From contig CM018693.1 of NCBI GenBank assembly GCA_009363875.1, positions 107,462,362-107,526,361 on the forward strand: a stretch of 64,000 nucleotides of DNA, in the 5' to 3' direction. Shown here piece by piece: positions 1-12,000 of this stretch; the stretch's first letter is position 1, and every line of letters begins with the position of its first letter. Made by a program: the position numbers and the translations under genes. Under the pieces are notes generated by a model that worked only from the letters and a program-made list of their open reading frames with translations, was not told where the DNA came from and did not search any database. The stretch comes from Mikania micrantha (taxonomy: Eukaryota; Streptophyta; Magnoliopsida; Asterales; Asteraceae).

Positions 1-39
1 AAGCGGGTTGTGACCAAGGAAAGAAAAGCAAAGAAAAAG
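1..39 (+). CDS. CCCH gene, first visible exon (3' end only)
   Basis: Thirteen codons rich in Lys/Arg run to a GT donor at 40-41. The frame continues in phase 0 into the exon at 1028, and the join gives a continuous basic segment ahead of the first finger, as in C3H65-type proteins. The exon start lies before the window. Confidence 0.65.
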
Positions 40-3000
40 GTGTACCCTTTTTACTTTCTTGAACTTATTGAAGTGTTATTTAAAAATGAACTTAACAGAT
101 GCACATTTGTTGCATCTGTGGTGCTGGTTTTAACATTATACTTCCTCCCTTTCAAATTTGTTGTCCACAAACAAAACCTACAATTTTGAAGAGCAGATTT
201 TGTTACTGGATAGCGAATTTTACCCTTAACAATGTCATGACATGGAAAACTACCAAGTCTTAAAATTGAAGGTAAAATGAGAAAATTAAATTATAATTAT
301 CCATTGTTGAAAGTGGAAACATGGACTATAATCATTCAAATTGGCTATATATAAAAAAATCATTCAAATTGTTTCTGTTTAAATGTCTCAAATTGTTTCT
401 GTTTGCCACACATGCTTATAATATGAATAAATTACACATTTAACCCTACAAAAATTATTCAAATTAAAACTCTGACATAACTCTCCATTTATGTAGTGGA
501 GAAATCAACTAAGATGTTTACAAGGCTCCATTTATATGTGAACTTGCTGCTCAAAAAGAAAAATTCAGGACCACCTCAGCAATGAATAGTATGTTGCAAG
601 AAAAAGAAATCCATAATAAACCTAGTCCCTTGTATGATAGATATATAAAAGGATCAGGACCCTTTTATCCTACGGCATGAACCTATAACAGAAATATCTT
701 GATATCATAAAAAATAGATAATTAACATAGATCACATGATTAACACACAACAATTAAGTGCATGAAGAAATATTTTTATAGATGGTTATATCACAGGAAT
801 TAAGAAACAAATAAACACAAAGAACATCTAGATTGTCAAAATTACACTTTAAGTTTGGAAAGGATAAACTATGACATTAAATATTTACTATATTGTTGAA
901 TACGGTTTGATCTATGCCTATTTTGTACCCATTTGTTACTATAATTGTTTAGTTAGTCGTATCGGTCAAGTGTATTTCTCATCATATAGATTACTCCAGC
1001 TAAATCTGTCATCATTATGAGTTTCAGATGAAGGATAGAATTAAAAGAGCTGAGAAGAACAGAAAACTTGGTATAAGGAGGTTAAAACTTCAACCTGTGA
1101 TAAAAGAGAAAAAGATAATATATTGCCGCCACTATATGAATGGAAGATGCCATGAGGTTATCTTATAATTTTATATTTATGATCTCTATTTTCAGACACA
1201 GAATTTATTTTTCTGAATTTCTGGTTTTTCATGTAACTCCTCAAATCTATTATTTATGACAGGGTGAGAAGTGTAAATTCTCTCATGATACGATCCCGTT
1301 GACAAAATCCAAGGTATGTGATTCAACATCTCATGCATTCATTGTCATAAAAGATTGCATCAAATTTTTTTAACTGACCTTGACTTTTTGATAGTGTGGT
1401 ATTTTTGACCCATTTATTATGAATGGGTCATTTTAGGCTATGTTTTTAGTAAAATTAAAAGGATTATCTTTAAAACAAAAATGAACGATTCAAATGGATT
1501 AAAAAGTTAAGAGTTGCCCAATGTGTATTTGAATTACATAAAAAGTTAGAGTTTTAGACAGTTAGACAATTAACAAACAAACTTACCCAGTATATTCCCA
1601 CTTTTTAGTAGGGTCTAGGGGGGAAGGATAGACCATAGTTGCCAAAAGCCCTTGGGTGCTCGCCTAGGCCCCAGAAAAAAGCCAGGCGCATGAAAAGCGC
1701 CTGTTGACAGCCTAGGCGCACTCCAGTGACTTTTCGGCAAAATTTTGAAACATTCTGGCAAAGTTCAAAAAAATCCAACCATAAACCAGTCTAAAACAAC
1801 CATAAAAAGGTTTTGTATTTTAAAAACTCTGTATAACTAGATTATTAATTGTTTATAGTTAGACTTTATATATTTTTAAAAAAATTTTAAGCTTAAAACA
1901 TGTCAAACCTCTAAAAATGGTAACTTAATACTATGCGCCTAGTTTAAAAAAACCCTCGCATTTTTTGCGCCTTATGCCTAGGCTCCGGGCTCGGCTTATG
2001 CGCCTTGAGTGCGCTTTGTGCCTTTGACAACTATGGGATAGACACAAACCTTACCCCTATCCCAGTTGGATAGAGAGGCTGCTCCGAAGGAGTCCCCGGC
2101 TCAAAGTTATCGTTTGAAGTTGATCATCCCAAGATTTTTAACCCTGTTTTCACAAAATAAGTAAAATAACTTTCGAATTAGTGCAATTTTATTTTGGCCT
2201 CTTGAAGGCCCACACACATATACATTATATGTGTACACCACAATTTTACTTAGACAATTAGATTATTTAAAATTTAGGCTAGTGTCAAAATAATCAAATT
2301 GATTTGTATTTGACACACTAACTACTTAGTATTTACAAAAAAAAATTAAGCTTTTGACGAAAAAAATATGTGGGCCAACCAAACTTGTTCTTTTTTTAAC
2401 AAGAATGAAAAATTGGGTCTTACTCAACCCACACACTTTGCCACGTCAACATTTTTGTAAACTTATAAAATAGTGAATTGATTCATTACTTAAAGCGTCT
2501 TACAATATATAGAGATTATAAGAAACCCTAGAAACCTAAACTGGGCGTGTGGGCTCATACTAATAAACTCTAAATAATAATAAACCCTAATAATAATACG
2601 GTTTTTAAGTTTGGTCAATGACGTGTAAGTTTAAATTTCGGTCAAAATTCCATAACTGATAACCCTACAATCTTTAATCCACAATTTTGAATGAACTAAA
2701 AATCAAGTGCTACAAATGAGAAAGGCAGCTTGGTGTGGTGGTGGCTTGGCTGATGGCTGAGTCCTCTAAGAGAGCGGCTCAATGGAGAAATGGCTCCAGA
2801 GGACCATAGTCAGATATGCACGATGGAGACCATAATCTACAAAGGAGCGACGTGTTAGACAATGTTATTAGATTGTATTTTTAACATTTATTATTTTCTA
2901 ATGACATATAAGTGTAATATCTAATCCTATATATAGTATCCATTGTAGTATCATTAATTGTCAAGCAGTGTTGTAAAAATCGCGATTACTTGCCGATTAA

Positions 3001-6000
3001 TCGGCGATTAGTCGCTAGTCGGCTGTGTTCTGATTAATTTTTACCTAGTCGGTCCATTAATCGCTAGTCGGTCAAAATCGGTCAAAATCGGCCAAAATCG
3101 GTCAAAATCGGTCAAAATCGGTCAAAATTGGGAGAATCGGACTAATGAATACACCTTAAAATCAAACTATTTTGACTATTCCGGTGACTTAGCCGGTCCT
3201 AATCGGCCATATACCGGCCAAATTCGAGCGATTCCAGCAAGATTACTTCGATCTAACCAACAAGAACGAAAAGAGAATGACTCACCTGGGATTCCAACCG
3301 AACTCAGTCACGAATTTGGCGAGACAGGATGGTGATGGCTGTCGGAATCGATGGAGTGTGGCGAGAAGAAGAAGCAATAGCCTGGAGATGGAGAAGAAAC
3401 GCATGGATGTGTGCGTGTTTGCCCTAGCTAGAAACGAGAAGCGAGCGAGAGAGCGAGAGAACGAGAAAGGGTGAGAACGGGATTAAACATTAATTATGGG
3501 TTAACAATTCTTGGTGGGCTGAGAAGTATGGGTTTATTTTTATGGGCTTTTTTATTTAGGAAGAAAATTGAAAGGAATTATTATTAATTATTATCCTATA
3601 AATCATAAATTAAATATTAATTGGTTAAAATTTTTAGGTAATTGAAAAATTATATATAAAAAAATTGTATATATGTATATAATTTTTAAAATTACATATA
3701 AAATTCCAATCCGATTAATCCCGATTAATCCCGATTAATCCCTAGTCCCTACCTCGCCGACCGACTAGCGACTAGCGATTTTTACAACACTGTTGTCAAG
3801 GAAATCAAGATAAACCTTCTACGATTTATCATGATATCACAACCAAGCTAATCTAGAACTCAATTACCCAAACCTAGCTGCCGCTACAACCCTTTTTTTC
3901 CGATCTCCACCATAGTTGTCGTCATATCCCTTCGCTGCATCAATGGCGACGCTTCCAACATTCACTATTGTCGGGAAAACTTCACATAACTCTAAAATTT
4001 GCTTTCAAATTATCACCCACCAACTTTGGGTTTTGGAAAGCAATGATTAATCCATTCTTAGTCACCAACAATATTTTTCGACCACATAGATGTCACCATC
4101 AAATGCCCACCATCGAATACCGCAACAATCACCAATATAGTATTTGTTGACTCCTCGAGTTATGTCCATTGGATCACAAACGATGTCCATCTATAAGTGG
4201 TTATCATCTCCACCATCCCTGATTCGTCTTTGCAGCATGTTCAAGGTACAACATCAAGAGAACTCTCGTTCTCGCGCTTGAACAACCTTAGGCACGAAAC
4301 AACTCCCCTAAACAACACACGGTTAAAATGCAACTATTGAAGATTGAGATGAAAGGTGATGAAATTTCATCCTCCTATCTTAGCCACGCACAGGAGATTT
4401 AGCCAATATTGGTGAACCTTTAAAAGACAAGGATTTAGCCATCCTTGCAGTCACTGGTCTTCAATGAACTCCATGGCTTAGTGATCAAGACTTTATGATC
4501 ATTTGGCATATTTAATATCCACCTTAGGCCTTTACGACCTCCACTACTAGATCTGTGAGTCGTTCTATTGCGTCTTCACAGTCTCAATTGCTCACCTTGC
4601 AAAAACTGGTGACTCAACTTGGGTATCAACATAGCCCTGCTGTCTCTCAAACTACTTAACTTCAAGTTTTTTTTTTATGCTAACTGTCCGTCAAACAATT
4701 ATCGTGGCAATCGCCGTGGTCATTCTCATGGAAACTCTTGTAGAAATCACAACCGTTACCGTGACGAGTCTTGTGGAATTAATGACCAAACTCGCCAACA
4801 ACGGTTTGCTTTGGCATACACCCAAAATGCAGTTTATGGTCATTGCAACCGTTGTAGTATTGGGAATGTTTCTACTCAATGTCCCAACTAGTCAGCTTCT
4901 TTCGCTCGTGACTCACCTCAGGCCTGGGTTTTAAAAAGCGTGCCTGAAGCACGCCTAGGCGCAAAGCGACTTCAGGAGACAGGCTTGGCGCTTCTACTCA
5001 CTAAAGGCGCAAGGTGTACAAGAAGCGGTCGCTTTTGCTCGCTTTGATCGGAGTGGCTTAGGCGCCAAGTGAGGGCTTTCTTGTCACGAACGATGAAAGA
5101 AGAAAAGTGGACAAAAATTGAAGCTTAGATGCGATGAGAGAAGGAAAAAGAAGAAGAAATCAAAGCTAATCGGAACTTACGGGTAGATTTGGCGATTTGC
5201 AGGTGGATTTAAGCTTGGCGGCTGATTTTAGGGTTAGGTGAAGATGTGAGGGATGGGGGAAGTTGCCAGTGAGTGGAAGAAGATAGAAGCATGTTGGTAA
5301 AAGGGATTTTTTTTTTATTTTTCACGTTTTCTTTTACGTATTTCATTCAAGTTTTCTATGGCCCACTAACCTTACTAAGCCCATATGTATTTAACCCACA
5401 TAAATATTAATAAAATGGTATGTTATTTACTTATTTTAGTTATTTCACAAGGTAGAAAATGAATGAGTTTTTTTAGTGCATTAAAATGTTGTACACATGA
5501 CTTTTTAGCTTGTACATATAGGTTATTTATATATAAACCATATATAAATCTTATTTATAACTAATTTTGGGTAGGTGATTTAAAAAAACTTATGAGAAAT
5601 ATATAAAAAAATTATATTAAAACTATGCGCTTCGCGTACAAAAATCCCACCGCTTTTGCGCTCTACGCTTTGTGCTTTGGTTTTAGACCTTGTCGCTTTT
5701 GTGCGCTTCTCGCTTTTTAAAACCAAGCCTCAGGCTAAGTATACAACATTTTTCTGAAGCTAAATCAGTACATGGATCCACGTGATTTCAAGACACATGT
5801 CTAATAGCCATGTCACACCAGAGTTAACAAGTTTAGATAACTATGATGTCTACTCTGGTAACAATTCTCTTCATGTTGGCAATGGTAACCTCTTCCCATT
5901 TTTCATATTGGTTCCTCACTAATCTTTTCTCCCAACAAGACCCCTAATCTTTATAGATGTTCTTGCTGTACTCTATTTTTTCATGGAATTTCATTCGTCT

Positions 6001-9000
6001 TTTTTATTTGGTGTGAAGGACACGTACTATCCTACTCATGGGCTTGGTTTTAAAAAGCGAGAAGCGCAGAAAAGCGAGAAGCGCAGAAAAGCGACATGGT
6101 CTAAAACCGAAGCGCAAAGCGCAAAAGCGGCGGGATTTTCGTATGCGAAGCGCCATGTATTTATATATATAAAAATATATTTTTCTCATAGGTTTTTATT
6201 ATTTGTTGTCCAATTTTAAACAAAAATAAGCTTCATATATAGTTTAATAAAACAAAAAATCTATATGTACAACTTAAAAAAGCACAAAATCTATAAGATA
6301 GACTTAATGTACAACTAACCTAGCTATAAGTACAATAAATTGAACTTAAAGGTAAGAAATAAAAGGAGTGCCCTAATTCCAAAACTACCGGCACTTTATT
6401 TTTCCCCTCCTTCAAGCAGCGGCCTCCATCGTCTCCTTTTTCACGTGACCTTCAAGCAGCAACCCTAATTCGTAAAAGGTAAGACAACAAGCCTCCATTC
6501 TCGTCTCCGTCAAGCAGCAAGCTTGGATTTTCGATCTCTTTGATGCACCAGCCTCCCAGGTTTGTCGTTTCCATCTCCATCTTCATGAGTTCTACCTTTT
6601 CCCGTTCCTAAATCAGAAGCCTGACAAGGAAGTGCACGCCTTGTGCTTGAGAAAAAGCGATTGGAGCGCGCAAAAGCGATCGCTTCCTGTACCGAGTGCG
6701 CCTTAGGTTTGTAAAAGCGATGATCCTGGCGCCTGAGGTCGCCTTGCGCCTAGGCACGCTTTTTAAAACCAAGCTCATGGGTCCAAGTGATCATGGCCTT
6801 TACTCACTTCGTCTGTCTTTGTTGAAGTCTCTTCCACATGTCTCCTTCATAGCAACTAAAGCATCCTCAACTACTAGGCATTAACTTCTTGGACCTCCAC
6901 ATGCTCGTGTTTTCCATTCTATTGTTTCTTGTTATAATTTACTATTTTTTTCAAAACTATTTCCCTCTTTATGCTCTTCTAGTCAACTGGGAAAACCTCC
7001 AAACTGTCTTTAAGTTTTTCAACTTTTCGCAATAATAATATTTTAGATTGTGTATTGTAATGTTTGGGGTCCTACTATGTTACTTTCTTGTAATCATCAC
7101 CGGTTGTTTTTTATTATGTGTGGAATGCTCACAAACAATGTACATTCTCTTGTTCTTCGACAAAATCGGAGTATAAAGGCTTTATGCCACTGTTAAAGAA
7201 CTAACATGGCTAGAAGCTCTATTGCATGAGCTTGAAATTATTACTAAAGTGTCACCCACTCTTTGGTGTGATAATTTAGGTGCCACGTATTTTTCCGCTA
7301 ATATGGTTTTTCACGCTCGCACTAAAGATGTCAAAGTTGATTTTCACTTTGTAAGAGAAAAGGTTGCTCAAGGAAAATTTCAAGTTCAGGTCATATCCAC
7401 ACATGATCAGATAGATGCATGATCCGATAGATACATGATCAGATAGCTGATGCGGTTACAAATGCATTGTCATCACAAATACTTTTGTTGTTAAGGTCCA
7501 AGTAAGTTGAAGCTCATTTCATGCCTAAAACTTGCAAGGGGATGTTAGACAGTACTATTAGATTGTATTTTAATACTTGTTATTTCCTAATGGTACTTAG
7601 GTGTAATATCTAATCCTATATATAGGATGCATTGTAGTCTCAGTATTAGTCATGGAAATCAATAATATAAACACTTTGGTTTATCACGGTGTGAGGGTGT
7701 CATGCGGCAACAAAATTGGGTGGTGTTATTGGATAATGATAGAGGGCCAAGGTTTTTAAAAAATACGGAACCGAGCCTCGAAGCGGACCGAGGCGTAAGC
7801 CTCAAAATAATATTAAAAAATAATTAAAATTATAGACACATTTCATAAAAGTCACAATTAACAAAAAACAAATGTTAATATATAGCATTATTTTTTTTTG
7901 TATATATAACGTTAACTTTATACTTCTTATGTATAAATTTAAAAATTAATTTATTAATAATCTTCATGTACAATATATAAAAGCTATAAATACAACCAAA
8001 AGTAGTATTTTAATTTTTAGCTCAAGTTTGGAGACCAAAATATTAACAAATAAAGATTGAGGGGTTATATTTTCAAAAAATCAAACGAGGAGCATAAGAA
8101 ATCAACATAGGTCACATAGCTTTGTTTGAAGGAGCAGAAGAAACCTTGGATTGAGAAGCAGAATAAATCAATTGAAACGGAGGTAATAACTTTGTTCGAA
8201 ATCAAACGAACCTGAGTCAGTGAGTCGACCTTGGATCGAGGAGCAAAAGAAATCAAATTCAATTGTATCTGATTCGGAGTGTCGAGCTGATGACGACCGA
8301 TGAGCAAGCAACAGCTCTGACGATCACGACTCCAGCGAACCTGAGTGACGATGAGCAGATCTCATCGAATTCGTAAGAGAACGAGCGACGTCCACGTGAT
8401 TTACTTCATTTAGGGTTTCTTCAGTGAGGCTTAAGCCTCACCGCCTTTAACCGCCTCGAACAACCTGAGGCTTAGGTTTTGTTCCCCCTACTGAGGCTAC
8501 GCCTCTTAGGCTATTTTTGGACGCCTCGGCCGAGGCGTACGCCTAGAGGTGCGCCTTGGACCGACTTTTTAAACCCTGTAGAGGGCAACACAACAATGCG
8601 TTGTTTGATGTGGGTAATGGCGTTGGCAAAAAGAAAAAAAATCACAATCGAGAAGGATGAGATGTGAACGCTATTCGAAAAAAAGGTTTAGGAATAGTGG
8701 ACTAGACCTACATTTAGAGCAAGAAATAATGTAAACAGGAAACTAATGATAACAGGGGCAAGTTAACGGCTTTGGTGGCATGTCGCCCTGTCTAGGGTTT
8801 TTCTCCAAGCAGTGACGACTTGTGTCGGTTATTTGTATGGGTGTGGCATCATGGTTGTAATAATCGGACTAGTTGGGGGATTAATCGTTGACTAGTCGCT
8901 AGTCGGCCGAGCAGAGCAACGCTTTGATTTTTCAAATCGAAGAGAAGAATCAGTAGTCGGGAGTAATCGGACCAAGTCAGAGAAATCGGCCTAATCGGAG

Positions 9001-12000
9001 CTAGGGGCCTAATCGATCAACGATTTTAAAACACTAGATTCCTTCAATTGACCAGAAATCGTTCACACCTCTTCACGCGGCTTCTTAAACTTCAAAGAAT
9101 TCACCAGCAAATGGACAATTTCAGTGACGATTTCAGTGGAAGAGATTTGGAAAAGGTGAGGTGTGTTTTTGTTGCCCTAGTGTGTTAGTTTGATTATGGG
9201 TCTTATCTTTTATTGAGTTTTAACAAAATATATTTGTGGGCTTTATTTAAGAGAACTAAAAACGTTTATGGGCTTTTTAAAAGGAAGAAAAATAAAATAG
9301 ATATCAATTAGCCCATAAATTATGAAATAACTGGTTAAAATCTTTAAGTATTTGAAAAATTATGTATAAAATTTTGTATATATGCATATAGTTTTGAAAA
9401 CCTACTTATAAAATTTTAATCTAATTAATTAATCCCTAGTCCTTGTCTCACTGCCTGACTAGCGCCTAGCGATTTATACAACCCTTTGTGGTAGTGATAG
9501 TAGAGAGTCAAGGTGGCTAATACCATGTAAGTTTATAGAATAGGGAATTGATTCATTACTCAAGGTGTTTACCATACATAGAGAATGTAAGAAACCCTAG
9601 AAACCTTAATTGGGCTCATGCTAATAAACCCTAGATAATAATAATATTGATACGATCACAAATCTAGCAGGAAGCTTGATAATATATTAAAGATAACACC
9701 CTATTCGAGATGGGTAAATCTCCACAAACAGTTAACGTTTTACAAGAACATAAACAACATGAAAAACATAAAATTACATAATCCTGCTAATATTACTACG
9801 TAGATAACTGCTCCCTCCTAATTATTTGAACTGAGAACCGCTGCCTGCTTTCCCTCCTAATTTGATTGGCTGTGCAAAAGGATCCCAATTGAAGCTTGCG
9901 ATCAAATAAGCAGCTGCCACCTCATCCGATGTAACTTGCTTCGATTTCCTCTGTGAATACACTCGAAGAGGTGTATCATTACAACCCTCCCGGTAAAAAG
10001 ACTTGTCCTCAAGGCTAAAATCTGGAAATTGATTGTGGAACAAGTCATAGCATTCCCAAGTAGCCTCTTCAGCTGGTCGATCCGCCCATAAAATTAGAAG
10101 TTCCAAAGATTTAGTACCCGCAACATTGATCCAGCGATGAGTCAAAACTTCCTGTGGTTGCAAGGAGACTTCCCAATCTTTAGTAATAGGTAACGGCGGT
10201 GGAGGTAGCTGGTCAAAAGATCCACGAGCGGGTTTAAGCATAGATACATGAAAGACCGGATGAACTCTGGAGTCAGGTGGAAGTTGTAATTCATAAGCGA
10301 CAGAACCAATCTTGCGAAGAATACGATAAGGACCATAAAAACGTGGAGCCAGCTTTTCAAAACGATGTTTAGCAAGAGATTTCTGTCGATAAGGTTGAAT
10401 CTTTAAACAAACATAGTCATCCACTGAAAAAGAGACATCACGCCTTTTGTGATTTGCTTGGTTGCGCATCCGATCCTGAACTTTCAGAAGCTGAGTACGC
10501 AAGAGTTTGAGCATATCATCGCGGTCAAGCAATTGAGCCTCCAATTCAGCATTGTTTGTTTCACCAAGGACATAAGGAATCATCGGAGGAGGAGGAGGAC
10601 CATAAACCACAGAAAAAGGAGTAGTACCAATGGAAGAGTGAAAACCTGTGTTGTAGGAATACTCGGCCCAAGCTAAGAAAGAAGCCCATTTTTTTGGCTG
10701 CTCATGCGCAAAGCAGCGTAGATAAGCCTCTAAACATCTGTTGACTACCTCAGTTTGACCATCCGTCTGTGGATGGTACCCGAAACTCAGCTTCAATTTG
10801 GTTTGGCTCAGGCGAAATAACTCTTGCCAGAAGTTGCTCAGAAAAATGACATCTCTATCAGAAACGATAGAACGTGGAAACCCATGCAAGCGAACAATCT
10901 CACGACAAAATAACGCAGCCACTCCTTTAGCAGTGAAAGGATGTGATAAGGGCAGAAAATGGGCATACTTACTGAAGCGATCAACAACCACACAAATAGT
11001 GTCAAACTTATTAGATGGTGGAAGCCCAACAATAAAATCCATGGAAAGATCTTCCCACACTCGTTCAGGAATAGGCAGTGGTTGTAGAAGACCTGCAGGA
11101 GAAAAAGTTTCATATTTTTGGGTTTGACAAACAAGGCACTGTTGAACATATAAACGAATATCTCTTTTCAAATGAGGCCAATAAAAATAAGAATTGATTC
11201 TTTGGAAGGTTTTCGGTAAGCCACCGTGACCAGCCATTGGAGTATTATGGCCTTCAAATAAGATAGTCTGCCTCAACTCAGAAAAATCAGGAATATATAA
11301 TTTGTGTTTGAAAAATAGAAGACCATCATGAGTATTATGTTCCAGTATTTTTATCTTATCATAATATTGGTGAAACAGTAGCTTGCTCTGTAACTTCGCC
11401 CTATTAATTTATGAATGGGTCAGGTTGGTTGTCCATTTGAAACAGTTTCACGAAAAAAAAAATAGGTTAAAAGGGAACGGGTCTAACAAACTGAAAGGCA
11501 CCCAAAGGTTTTGATTATTATTATTATTGTAACATAAATGCGTCAGTTAATAGACATAAATAGGGTGCCAACCCATCCCGACCTGTTTCCTCCCACACTG
11601 ATGATGACCCTCCTTTTCAACCCGAACACATTTCGACTTGTTACCAAATAGTCTTTCTAGTAGTGAATTTATAACTTGTTTTTGGTGATTGATGTTTTTT
11701 TATTTTACAGCCATGTTGTCATTTTGCTCGCCACACTTGTATGAAAGGCGACGATTGTCCATACGATCACCAACTCTCCAAATACCCGTGCAATAACTAT
11801 CAAACTAAAGGGTCTTGCAATCGAGGTTCAGATTGTATGTTCTCTCATGAGGTATTTTTGTATATTTCATCTAACGAAAATACAACTCTTTTATCTTTCT
11901 TAAAAATTTCATATATATATATATATATCCTTAATACATAATACATTTCATGTATCGTTTTAAACTTTTTAAACCACTAATATCATTATATTATTCCATT

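Larger units (their letters stand above)
3870..7500 (+). pseudogene. copia-1 gag-pol remains
   Basis: Gag N-terminal-like residues (TNFGFWKAMINPFL) are at about 3990-4065 and a zinc-knuckle-like CNRC segment at about 4840-4885. The protease-like part follows after hAT c (5736 onward). RNase H-like residues with the motif TLWCDNLGATYFSANMVFH lie at 7260-7315. Frameshifts, stops and a large central deletion show it is non-functional. Confidence 0.75.
2853..7686 (+). mobile_element. Dead Ty1-copia element (copia-1) with 144-bp LTRs
   Basis: The 5' LTR is 2853-3831. Removing the nested hAT and its duplication leaves 144 bp, exactly the length of the 3' LTR (7543-7686). Both begin TGTTAGACA and end TTTATCA. 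The flanks CGACG and CGGTG could be a 5-bp duplication that has taken two transitions. Coding remains are gag (about 3940-4920), protease-like (about 5736-5900), pre-integrase-like (6782-7000) and RNase H (about 7150-7500). Most of integrase and reverse transcriptase are missing. Three hAT elements sit inside it. Confidence 0.8.
1314..11710 (+). other. Giant intron 3 (10.4 kb) filled with nested transposons
   Basis: The donor is AAG|GTATGTG and the acceptor TTTTACAG. It contains, in order: a dispersed SINE-like repeat hit by a hAT, LTR-like sequence, a copia element with three hATs inside it, two more hATs, another LTR-like copy, and a truncated gypsy pol. The remaining stretches (about 1314-1555, 2140-2450, 11400-11710) look like ordinary AT-rich intron. 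Confidence 0.75.

Noticed and set aside
3277..3474. 65-codon frame in hAT b as a captured gene or transposase piece
   Set aside because: Only purine-rich low complexity (GAGAGCGAGA-type). No transposase motif and no recognised host gene.
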